Origin: an uncultured Alphaproteobacteria bacterium
Lineage (GTDB): Bacteria; Pseudomonadota; Alphaproteobacteria; HIMB59
NCBI GenBank assembly: GCA_902526965.1
Contig: CABZMT010000002.1
Location: forward strand, 62,001-126,000
DNA length: 64,000 nucleotides
Reading direction: 5' to 3'
Of the stretch, positions 20,609-29,394 are shown one piece after another. The translations under genes were made by a program, and so were the position numbers. Position 1 is the stretch's first letter; each line of letters begins with the position of its first letter. A model generated the notes under the pieces. It had not been told where the DNA came from. It saw only the letters and a list, made by a program, of their open reading frames with translations, and did not search any database.

Positions 20609-21565
20609 TTACTTATCGTAAGCATTAATTATTTTTTCAACTAATGTATGTCGACACACATCACTACTGTTTAAATGTACAAATCCAATATCTTTTACTT
20701 TTTCTAATTTTTCCATCGCATCCTGCATTCCACTTTTTGCATTATCGGGTAAGTCTTTCTGACTTAAATCTCCTGTAATCACCATTTTTGAATTTTGCCC
20801 TAATCTAGTTAGAAACATTTTCATCTGAGTGGATAATGTATTTTGTGCTTCATCTAAAATGATAAAAGATTTATTCAAGGTTCTTCCTCTCATAAAAGCG
20901 AGGGGAGCTATTTCTATTAAATTATTGACCATTTTTCGGTCAATTTCCTCACCTGGCATCATTTCATATAAAGCGTCATACAAAGGACGTAAATAAGGAT
21001 CTATCTTCTCTTTCATATCTCCTGGTAAAAAACCAAGTCGCTCTCCCGCTTCAACAGCAGGTCTTGATAATATCAAGCGATTAATTTTACCTTCAACAAA
21101 TAAACTTACTGCATAAGCAACAGCTAAGTATGTTTTCCCTGTACCAGCAGGACCAACTGCAAAAACAATATCTTTTGATCTCATCTCTTTTAAAAAGATT
21201 TCTTGGTTCTTAGTCTTTGGATAAATTGTTTTTAATTTTGTATTAATTTGAAATTTTTGTTCTTGTTCGATTTGCTCTTTGATATAGGTAGGCTTTGCTA
21301 AATCAATATTGCTTTCAATTTCCTCTGCAGAAATATCATTATTTTTTAATTTTTTGTATAAACCTTCAATTATAAAATATGCTTTTTCAACTGGATCTCG
21401 GTTTCCTTTGATAGATAAAAGATTACCTCTAGTATAAAGCTTTACTTTGAATTTGTTTTCTAAAACTTTTAAATTTTTATCGTGATACCCAAATAAGCTT
21501 GAGAGAAATTGATTATCCTCAAACTCTAATTGTTTTTGATGAGAAGAAATATTTACTGGACTCAA
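20609..21565 (-). CDS. phoH: PhoH-like ATPase
   Basis: FAVGPAGTGKTYLAVAYAV, SRPAVEAGERLGFLPGDMKEKIDPYLRPLYDAL. Confidence 0.95.
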   Translation of the reverse strand: MSPVNISSHQKQLEFEDNQFLSSLFGYHDKNLKVLENKFKVKLYTRGNLLSIKGNRDPVEKAYFIIEGLYKKLKNNDISAEEIESNIDLAKPTYIKEQIEQEQKFQINTKLKTIYPKTKNQEIFLKEMRSKDIVFAVGPAGTGKTYLAVAYAVSLFVEGKINRLILSRPAVEAGERLGFLPGDMKEKIDPYLRPLYDALYEMMPGEEIDRKMVNNLIEIAPLAFMRGRTLNKSFIILDEAQNTLSTQMKMFLTRLGQNSKMVITGDLSQKDLPDNAKSGMQDAMEKLEKVKDIGFVHLNSSDVCRHTLVEKIINAYDK

Positions 21566-22894
21566 TTAAATTTTTTCTCCAAGTAAAGAGTGTGTTAAAA
21601 CCTCTTTAATTTGTACAGGGATTATTTGGCCGATAGTCTCTTTTTCACCTTGAAGCGCTACACTTTGATTAAATTGTGACTTCCCTTTAATTTGTCCTGA
21701 TCGATTACCGGCACCATTGATTAAAACTTGCACCGTTTTCTTTACAAACTGGTTGTTGTATTTAATTTGTTGTTCGTTTAATAAATCTTGTGTGATCTTT
21801 AAACGTTCATTTAAGATCTCTTCATCTATTTCCTCACGATTGGCCGCAGGGGTACCTGGCCTCGGACTATACTTAAAAGAATAGGAGTTCATATATTTAA
21901 CTCTTTCAATTAGATCGATTGTGTCTTCAAAGTCTTTGTCAGTTTCTCCAGGAAAACCAATAATAAAATCTGAAGAAAGAGCTATGTCAGGTTTGACTTT
22001 TCTTACTTTTTCGATGATTTCAAAGTAGTAATCTCTTGTGTGCTTTCTGTTCATCAGCTTTAAGACTTTGTCAGATCCTGATTGAACTGGGAGGTGAAGA
22101 TAGGGCATGAGTTTAGAGTTTTCACCATGAAGGGAAATTAGATCATCAGTCATATTCACAGGGTGACTTGTAGAATAAGTAATTCTTTCAACTCCATCTA
22201 TTAAACTAATACTGTTAATAAGAGATGCTAGATTATTTGATTGACCTTGAGTGTCTAAACCATGATAAGCATTCACATTTTGACCTAGCAGAGTAAATTC
22301 AACGACTCCCTGATCAATTAAGGATTTCACCTCATCTGAGATTTCCTTCACTGTTCTAGAATATTCTGAACCTCTTGTATAGGGAACCACACAAAAGTGG
22401 CAAAATTTATCACAACCTTCTTGAATAGTCACAAAAGAAGATTTATTCGATGTGTTCGTTTTAATATGATTGAGAGTGTCAAACTTTTCATTTACATCAA
22501 ATTCAGTGATAGAGGTTTTTGGTAAATTATTTTTATCTAAAAATTTATTAAGGGACTGAATGGATTGTGGGCCAATGACCAAATCAACATATGGTGCTCT
22601 TTTTTGAATTAACTCACCTTCTGCTTGCGCTACACACCCTGCAACGATAACTTTTTGGTTATCTTTTCCTTTTTTATGAATTTTTCCTAAATCTGAAAAT
22701 GTTTTTTCTGTTGCTTTTTCACGAATGTGACAAGTATTTAAAACAACATAGTCTGCTATTTGAAAGTCATCCGTTTGATTAATATTATGAGATAAGAAAA
22801 TATCTTTCATTTTATCAGAGTCATAAACATTCATCTGACAACCAAATGTTCTAATATAAAATTTCTTATCTGATGGCATCGAGGGATTTGGCAA
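21566..22894 (-). CDS. miaB: tRNA-2-methylthio-N6-dimethylallyladenosine synthase
   Basis: FYIRTFGCQMNVYDSDKM, radical SAM CDKFCHFCVVPYTRG. Confidence 0.95.
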   Translation of the reverse strand: MPNPSMPSDKKFYIRTFGCQMNVYDSDKMKDIFLSHNINQTDDFQIADYVVLNTCHIREKATEKTFSDLGKIHKKGKDNQKVIVAGCVAQAEGELIQKRAPYVDLVIGPQSIQSLNKFLDKNNLPKTSITEFDVNEKFDTLNHIKTNTSNKSSFVTIQEGCDKFCHFCVVPYTRGSEYSRTVKEISDEVKSLIDQGVVEFTLLGQNVNAYHGLDTQGQSNNLASLINSISLIDGVERITYSTSHPVNMTDDLISLHGENSKLMPYLHLPVQSGSDKVLKLMNRKHTRDYYFEIIEKVRKVKPDIALSSDFIIGFPGETDKDFEDTIDLIERVKYMNSYSFKYSPRPGTPAANREEIDEEILNERLKITQDLLNEQQIKYNNQFVKKTVQVLINGAGNRSGQIKGKSQFNQSVALQGEKETIGQIIPVQIKEVLTHSLLGEKI

Positions 22895-23345
22895 ACAAAA
22901 TTGCGTCTTGCGTATGCGAAGCGTTTATAGACTTACTCCGATAATAATTTTTTCTTTCATTGTAGGCTTTATAGCCTAATTTTTCATAAAGTTTAATAGC
23001 AAATTTATTGGAAGAACTTACTTCTAAGAATATTTTGAGTGATTTTTTGTTGATATTTAACAATTTTTCAAGCTCTTCCATTAGGTTAAAAGCAAAACCT
23101 CTGTTCCTAAAATTTGGCAAAATTGCGATATGTAAAATTTCAAATTCATCTAGATCTGAACTTTGGTAAAGATAATGTCCTATAAGAATGCCAATGAGCT
23201 TACTATCTAAGCTCATCTCTATGTTAACACTTTTTTTATTATCAAAGTGTTTATCAATGGAATGATTACTCCACGAAATTTCCAAGAGTTCTTTATATTG
23301 AATTAAAAAATCTGATGAGTTTGTTTTCTCGAAACTACAAGTCAA
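22866..23345 (-). CDS. rimI: GNAT acetyltransferase, RimI-like
   Basis: LHIAILPNFRNRGFAFNLMEEL, LEVSSSNKFAIKLYEKLGYKAYNERKNYY. Confidence 0.8.
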   Translation of the reverse strand: MTCSFEKTNSSDFLIQYKELLEISWSNHSIDKHFDNKKSVNIEMSLDSKLIGILIGHYLYQSSDLDEFEILHIAILPNFRNRGFAFNLMEELEKLLNINKKSLKIFLEVSSSNKFAIKLYEKLGYKAYNERKNYYRSKSINASHTQDAILFAKSLDAIR

Positions 23346-23421
23346 GATAAAAGTTTATCATAAAACAATAAGACGTTCTTTACTTTTAAATGACTTATGC
23401 CAAGATGCATTTTTATTTTTT

Positions 23422-23925
23422 ATGTCTGCAAATCAAAAACTTTATATCAAGAAAAATTCTCGCATTCATTCATCTGGTCTTTTTGCCAAAACAGATATTA
23501 AAAGTGGCTCTCAAATAATAGAATACCGCGGCCTAAAAATAACAAAAGCTCAATCCGACAAGATTGCAGATGTACATATTGAAGCTAATAAGAAGGAAGG
23601 GAAAGTTGGTTCTGTTTATATTTTTACCTTAAACCAGCGCTATGATATTAATGGGAAAGTTTCTTGGAATTTAGCTAAATACATAAATCACTCGTGTGAT
23701 CCTAATTGTGAAACAGATATTGTCAGAGGAAAAATTTGGATTAATGCGATCAGAGATATAAAAAAAGGTGAAGAACTCTCATACGACTACGGTTATGATA
23801 TGCACTATCTTGAAGACCATCCTTGTAGATGTGGATCTAAAAATTGTGTGGGATATATTGTTCGAAGTAACCTTCGATGGCGTGTGAAGAAAAAATTAGC
23901 TAAGAAGAAGATTAAACTTATTTAA
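23422..23925 (+). CDS. SET domain protein (putative lysine methyltransferase) with post-SET-like Cys motif
   Basis: AKYINHSCDPNCETDIVRGKIWINAIRDIKKGEELSYDYGYD...CRCGSKNCVGYI. Confidence 0.9.
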   Translation: MSANQKLYIKKNSRIHSSGLFAKTDIKSGSQIIEYRGLKITKAQSDKIADVHIEANKKEGKVGSVYIFTLNQRYDINGKVSWNLAKYINHSCDPNCETDIVRGKIWINAIRDIKKGEELSYDYGYDMHYLEDHPCRCGSKNCVGYIVRSNLRWRVKKKLAKKKIKLI

Positions 23926-23954
23926 TATTTTATCTTAAAAATCTTTTAACACAC

Positions 23955-24008
23955 TTAAATCACAGATTGATAGAGGTCATCTTCTACTACTAAGATTTTT
24001 CGTTTCAA
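23955..24008 (-). pseudogene. Truncated PhoB-type response-regulator N-terminus (17 codons)
   Basis: TTG at 24008: MKRKILVVEDDLYQSVI*; begins 6 nt after the phoU stop codon. Confidence 0.6.
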
Positions 24009-24014
24009 AGTTTA

Positions 24015-24671
24015 TTATTCAGAGGAGTATTTACCCTCAATTAAAAAATGAACCTCTTCCATAATATTAGTTATTCTGTCACCTACTCTTTCTAAACCTT
24101 TAGAAATTTGTATAAGGGACAATGAGTCTGGGATATAATCATCGTTTTGTTTCATATATGATAAAACATCTTTAATAAATTCTCCATGTAATGTGTCAAT
24201 GATGTCATCTCTTTCAGCAATCTTATCTGCCTGTGATAGTTTTCTTTCAAAAAGACAATTCAGTGCGTCATGTGTCATTACAGAGGCTTTATTTCCAAGT
24301 ATTTCCAATTTTTCGATAAATTCAGGGGGTATACTGGAGTTAATCCTATATCCTTTTTTTGCAACTGTTACTAAATGATCTCCGATCCTCTCAAGGTCTC
24401 TTATAATTTTTATTGAACAAAAGAGGAACCTTAAATCATCTGCCATTGGCTGTCTCATAGCAATAATTTGAAAAACCGTGTCGCTAATATCATGATTTAG
24501 ATCATTAATCTGCTTATCTGTGTCTATTATGTCATTAGCTAAATTTTCATCTCTTGTTGAAAGGACCTTTAAAGCTTTATTAAATTGCTCTTCTAAAATT
24601 GAACCCATTTTTATAAGTTTTTCATTTATTGAGTTCATCTGTATTTCGTAATTTTTATCTGTGTGTTGCAT
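24015..24671 (-). CDS. phoU: Phosphate transport system regulator PhoU
   Basis: PhoU helical repeats; follows pstB. Confidence 0.92.
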   Translation of the reverse strand: MQHTDKNYEIQMNSINEKLIKMGSILEEQFNKALKVLSTRDENLANDIIDTDKQINDLNHDISDTVFQIIAMRQPMADDLRFLFCSIKIIRDLERIGDHLVTVAKKGYRINSSIPPEFIEKLEILGNKASVMTHDALNCLFERKLSQADKIAERDDIIDTLHGEFIKDVLSYMKQNDDYIPDSLSLIQISKGLERVGDRITNIMEEVHFLIEGKYSSE

Positions 24672-24673
24672 TT

Positions 24674-25432
24674 TTATCCAAACCTTCCTGTAATATAGTC
24701 ATTTGTTTTTTGATTATCTGGCTTAGTAAATATTTTAGATGTATCCCCTTCTTCAATTAAATTACCTAAATGAAAAAAAGCGGTTTTATCTGAGACTCTA
24801 GCAGCTTGCTGCATTGAATGTGTAACAATGATTATGGTGTAACTTTTTTTTAATTCAGTAATTAACTCTTCAATTATAGATGTAGCTATTGGATCGAGAG
24901 CAGAACAGGGCTCATCCATTAAAATTACCTCAGGTTTAATTGCAATTGCACGAGCAATACAAAGTCTTTGTTGTTGGCCGCCAGAAAGACTTGTACCTAG
25001 GTCATCCAACCTGTCTTTAACCTCATTAAACAAACCTGCTTTATTAAGCGAAGTATTAACTATCTCATCCAATTCTTCTTTATTGTCGGTAAATCCATGA
25101 ATGCGAGGACCATAAGCTACGTTATCGTAAATAGACTTTGGAAAAGGATTGGGTTTTTGAAAAACCATACCTATCTTTTCTCTCAGTTGTTCCACCTCAA
25201 TTTCATTACTATAAATATCAATATTATTCATACAAATTTGACCTTCTATTTTGCAAATCTCTATTACGTCATTCATTCTATTAAGGCATCTAAGAAAAGT
25301 TGATTTCCCACAACCTGATGGACCAATAAGAGCTGTCACATTATTTTTTAAAAAGTTAAGGCTTATATTATCAATTGCTTTTTTATCGCCATAATGAACA
25401 TTGACATTTTTAGTTGTGATAATATTTACCAT
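24674..25432 (-). CDS. pstB: Phosphate ABC transporter ATP-binding protein
   Basis: [33 protein letters not shown]. Confidence 0.96.
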   Translation of the reverse strand: MVNIITTKNVNVHYGDKKAIDNISLNFLKNNVTALIGPSGCGKSTFLRCLNRMNDVIEICKIEGQICMNNIDIYSNEIEVEQLREKIGMVFQKPNPFPKSIYDNVAYGPRIHGFTDNKEELDEIVNTSLNKAGLFNEVKDRLDDLGTSLSGGQQQRLCIARAIAIKPEVILMDEPCSALDPIATSIIEELITELKKSYTIIIVTHSMQQAARVSDKTAFFHLGNLIEEGDTSKIFTKPDNQKTNDYITGRFG

Positions 25433-26676
25433 TTTTTTTCATATTTTTTTCTAAAATACACAGAAACAAAATTTACAACAATTAAAAATATCAACAATAA
25501 AATTATTGCGGAGGATGTCTTTTCGATAAATCCTCTCTCAGCACTTTCTGACCATAAATAAATTTGAGCAGGCATGCCAACTGCAGGATCTAATGGAGTA
25601 GAGGGTACGTTCATTATAAATGCAACCATTCCTATCATTAAAAGAGGGGCCGTCTCTCCAACTGCTCTTGCTAAACCTATAATAGTCCCTGTCAAAGTTC
25701 CTGGCATTGCAAGAGGAAGCACATGATGAAAAACCACTTGATTTTTCGTTGCCCCTAATGCAAGTGCGCCTTCGCGAATTGATGGTGGTACCGCTCGAAG
25801 AGAGGATCGACAAGCTACAATTATCGTTGGTAGAGTCATGAATGATAAAACCATACCTCCAACAAGGGCAGTGGATCTTGGCAATCCAAAAAAATTCAAT
25901 AATATCCCCAAACCAAGCAATCCAAATATTATTGATGGAACAGCAGCTAAGTTATTAATATTAATTTCTATTAAATCAGTAGTTCTTCCAGGTTTTGCAA
26001 ATTCCTCCAAATAAATTGAGGCGAATATTGCAATTGGAAAACTTAATAGAAAACAAATTAATATCGTGAAAACTGAGCCCATAACTGAACTAGCAACTCC
26101 TGCCGACTCGGGATCCCTTGAGTCTCCAGTTAAAAAATAATCAGTATTAAAAACTTTTTTAACTTTTCCTTCACTTACAAATTGATCATAGATTTCCAAT
26201 TGGAAATTATTAATTTTTCTCTGGTTCTCAGGTATGTCTCTATTAAAATTTCCTTTATGAATTTGATCTATGCCTGTTGAAGCTGTAAATGCAATCTCAA
26301 TTGTTCGATTTAAATAATTTGGGTTATCTAATAATTGTTTTTGTGCCTCTTTATCAATTTTCCTATAAAACAATTTTTTAATTTGTTTAATTTCATCTTT
26401 GGAATAGTTGGAAAAAATTGTTTTAAAATTTTCAGATGTAACTTTTCTAAAAGATGCTTTTCTTATTTGTTCTTGAGATGAATTTTCATCAATTTTTAAT
26501 AGATTTTGATCAAAGTGAAATGGTATTATAAAACTTGTCTTAAAAAAACCACCTATGCCTGCAAAAAAAATATTTAAAATTAATACAAGAACAAACAATA
26601 GGGAAAGGCCGACAGCAAATATTCCATAAAATTGAAATCTTCTCTCTGCTTTTTTTCTCTTAGTAAGATTAGTCAT
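25426..26676 (-). CDS. pstA: Phosphate ABC transporter permease PstA
   Basis: DUF3333-like N-terminus; permease signature [20 protein letters not shown]. Confidence 0.92.
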   Translation of the reverse strand: MTNLTKRKKAERRFQFYGIFAVGLSLLFVLVLILNIFFAGIGGFFKTSFIIPFHFDQNLLKIDENSSQEQIRKASFRKVTSENFKTIFSNYSKDEIKQIKKLFYRKIDKEAQKQLLDNPNYLNRTIEIAFTASTGIDQIHKGNFNRDIPENQRKINNFQLEIYDQFVSEGKVKKVFNTDYFLTGDSRDPESAGVASSVMGSVFTILICFLLSFPIAIFASIYLEEFAKPGRTTDLIEININNLAAVPSIIFGLLGLGILLNFFGLPRSTALVGGMVLSFMTLPTIIVACRSSLRAVPPSIREGALALGATKNQVVFHHVLPLAMPGTLTGTIIGLARAVGETAPLLMIGMVAFIMNVPSTPLDPAVGMPAQIYLWSESAERGFIEKTSSAIILLLIFLIVVNFVSVYFRKKYEKKW

Positions 26677-28054
26677 ATACTTCTCTGTATTTTTTTACAA
26701 TTTTCAAAGCAAAATAATTTAAGAATAAAGTTACAAAAAATAAAGTTAGTCCAAGTGCAAATGCTACTAGAGTTTTGGGGTTATCAAATTCGGTATCCCC
26801 AGTCAAAGCTGTAACAATTTGAGTAGTAATCGTTGTTGCAGGCTCTAGAGGATTTATAGTTAAATTAGCTTGGAGACTTGCTGCCATTACAACAATCATT
26901 GTCTCCCCAATAGCTCGTGAGATTGCTAATAAAAAAGACCCTATGATACCTGGTAAAGCAGATGGAAGAATAACTTTAATTATAGTTTCAGATTTTGTTG
27001 CGCCTAGTGCGAAAGAGCCATCTCTTAGGCTCTGAGGAACTGCAGTTATTACATCGTCTGATAAAGATGAAACAAAAGGAATAATCATAACTCCCATAAC
27101 AACTCCTGCTGCTAGAGCACTCTCTGAGGAGACGTCTAAACCTAAAGTTTTTCCTAGCACAACTATTTTAGGTGCCACAACTAATGCAGCAAAAAAACCA
27201 TAAACTACAGTGGGTATTCCAGCTAAAATCTCGATTACCGGTTTAGAAAAATCTCTAATTTTTTTTGGTGCATACTCTGCTAAATAAATGGCAGACATTA
27301 AACCTAATGGGATTGCAACAATCATTGCTAAAAATGCTATTAACAATGTCCCTCCTAAAAGTGGGATGATGCCAAATGCATCTTTGAGAATTTCTTTGTC
27401 TATAGTCTCTGAGCTATCAATAACAAAAGCTTTGTTTGGACTCCAATTTATGCCAAATAAAAAGTCAAATGGGTTGACATAGCTAAAAAAATTTAATGTC
27501 TCAAAAACTAAGGATAAAAATATTCCTAATGTAATCAATATTGCTAGAACGGAACATATTTGAATAAATCGATTGACTATTTTTTCAACATACCGCTGAC
27601 TTTTATAATGGGGTAATATTTTTTTTCGTGCAGTATAAAAAGAAAAAGCTGAAATTAAAGTGATTACAAAATATGTAAAAAGTTTAAACAATCTTTCAAA
27701 TTCTAGTATTTTTTGAGAAGCAAATAACTCGATGTCACTTTCTGAACCAAATGACATCCCTAAAGATAAATTTTTAGCCTTACTAAAAAAAAGCTTAATT
27801 TCATTACTATTCATTAACTGTAAGTGATCTGATAAGACAGCCATTAAATATTGAGCAAGAATAAAATTCTTTCCAATTAATAAAATAAACCAAACTATGA
27901 TAGTTGGTATGCATATGTATAAAAAAGTTAAATAACCATAGTACGCTGGTAGACTAGCTAGTCTTTGATCTTTAGATAGTTCTTTAGATCTTTTTATCCC
28001 CAAGTAATAACCCCCGACAGATAGAATTAGCAGAAAAAGTACGGGGTAGTACAT
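26669..28054 (-). CDS. pstC: Phosphate ABC transporter permease PstC
   Basis: DGSFALGATKSETIIKVILPSALPGI; operon position. Confidence 0.92.
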   Translation of the reverse strand: MYYPVLFLLILSVGGYYLGIKRSKELSKDQRLASLPAYYGYLTFLYICIPTIIVWFILLIGKNFILAQYLMAVLSDHLQLMNSNEIKLFFSKAKNLSLGMSFGSESDIELFASQKILEFERLFKLFTYFVITLISAFSFYTARKKILPHYKSQRYVEKIVNRFIQICSVLAILITLGIFLSLVFETLNFFSYVNPFDFLFGINWSPNKAFVIDSSETIDKEILKDAFGIIPLLGGTLLIAFLAMIVAIPLGLMSAIYLAEYAPKKIRDFSKPVIEILAGIPTVVYGFFAALVVAPKIVVLGKTLGLDVSSESALAAGVVMGVMIIPFVSSLSDDVITAVPQSLRDGSFALGATKSETIIKVILPSALPGIIGSFLLAISRAIGETMIVVMAASLQANLTINPLEPATTITTQIVTALTGDTEFDNPKTLVAFALGLTLFFVTLFLNYFALKIVKKYREVYD

Positions 28055-28087
28055 ATAGTTTTAGTATATCAAAGATTGAAATAATAT

Positions 28088-28109
28088 AGGGGGCGATTTG
28101 CAGCCCCCT
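28088..28109 (-). terminator. Intercistronic hairpin between pstS and pstC
   Basis: Perfect 7-bp AGGGGGC/GCCCCCT stem with 8-nt loop, immediately after the pstS stop; no clear U-tract. Confidence 0.55.
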
Positions 28110-28127
28110 GTTAATAAATTTAAATAT

Positions 28128-29189
28128 TTACTTACAAGCAGAACCGAAGCCGTCCAATTCTTTGAGTGGATGTTTTTTTTCAGCACAGCTTTGTAAATCC
28201 ATTGTTACTAAATCTTCTACGGACTCTAGAGTTCTATCTGTTAGATCATCAGTCATTGGTGCAAGGCCATATTCAGTTAAGTAACCATCTTCCCCAATAG
28301 CATCTTCGGAGACCATTAAAGATGCATATTCAGCAATACCTGGAATTACACCTATATGGGCTTTTTTGATATAAAAGAAAAGTGGTCTAGCATTAGGGTA
28401 CTCATATGATTGAATGGTTTCCATGGTTGGCTCAACACCATCTATGATACTTCCTTGAATTTTATCCTGATTGGCACTCAAGAAACTATAACCAAAATAT
28501 CCAAAACGTTCTGGGTCTTCAGCGAGTTTTTGAACAATTAAAGTGTCGTTTTCACCCATTTCAATTGTTCTGCCATCTTCCCTGTATGCTGTGCAGCCAT
28601 CTTCGCTTCCTTTAATGTCCACGTATCCAGATTTTTCACAACCTTTTTCCATTACCAAACCATCGAACGCATCTCGAGTCCCAGAAGTAGGAGGGGCAAC
28701 AAGTACTTCAATTTCATATTCAGGATAAGATGAGTCAATCTCACTCCATTTTGAATATGGATTTTTGATGATCACACCATCTACAGGAACTTCATCAGCC
28801 ATTGCTAAAAAAATATGTTCTTTTTTTAAGCTAAACCTCTCAGCTTCAACACTATTTGAAAATGTAAGACCATCATTACCTAAGACCACTTCGATAACTT
28901 CAGTGACACCATTTTCAAGGCAAAGTTTTGCCTCTTTTGATTTCATTGGTCTAGAAGCATTTGTAATATCAGGAAATTTTTCACCAATACCTCCACAAAA
29001 AAGTTTCATACCACCACCGGTACCAGTGGGCTCAATGGTTGCTCCGTTATAACCCTCTTCAGTAAATCTTTCTGCACCAATTGTTGCATAAGGAAATACT
29101 GTTGATGAACCAACAATGCTAATAGTATCTCTTGCGTTAGCCACAGAAATTAGAGTGAAAAGAATAAAAGTTACAAATGTTTTTTTCAT
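28128..29189 (-). CDS. pstS: Phosphate ABC transporter substrate-binding protein
   Basis: Signal peptide; ISIVGSSTVFPYATIGAERF, PPTSGTRDAFDGLVM. Confidence 0.93.
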   Translation of the reverse strand: MKKTFVTFILFTLISVANARDTISIVGSSTVFPYATIGAERFTEEGYNGATIEPTGTGGGMKLFCGGIGEKFPDITNASRPMKSKEAKLCLENGVTEVIEVVLGNDGLTFSNSVEAERFSLKKEHIFLAMADEVPVDGVIIKNPYSKWSEIDSSYPEYEIEVLVAPPTSGTRDAFDGLVMEKGCEKSGYVDIKGSEDGCTAYREDGRTIEMGENDTLIVQKLAEDPERFGYFGYSFLSANQDKIQGSIIDGVEPTMETIQSYEYPNARPLFFYIKKAHIGVIPGIAEYASLMVSEDAIGEDGYLTEYGLAPMTDDLTDRTLESVEDLVTMDLQSCAEKKHPLKELDGFGSACK

Positions 29190-29394
29190 TTTTTTTCCTT
29201 TAAATTATTTATTTAATAAGAATCTTATATTTTAAATATATGAAGAATTTATTCGATAAAAATAGGAATAAAAGTTTTATATTTATTAATAAACATGAAT
29301 GTGCTTAGAAATTGATTTAAGATTACATTGATACATTTTTTTTTAAATGTATTAATTCTAATATGTTACTGAAGACAAATATTAAGTTTGTTTT

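Noticed and set aside
25538-25813. 91 aa ORF overlapping pstA in another frame
   Set aside because: Alternative frame of a conserved permease
28543-29052. + strand ORFs opposite pstS
   Set aside because: Antisense shadow ORFs in a well-supported gene
29190-29394. Pho box upstream of pstS
   Set aside because: No convincing TGTCA...TGTCA direct repeat found by eye; absence is consistent with phoB loss but eye inspection is not decisive
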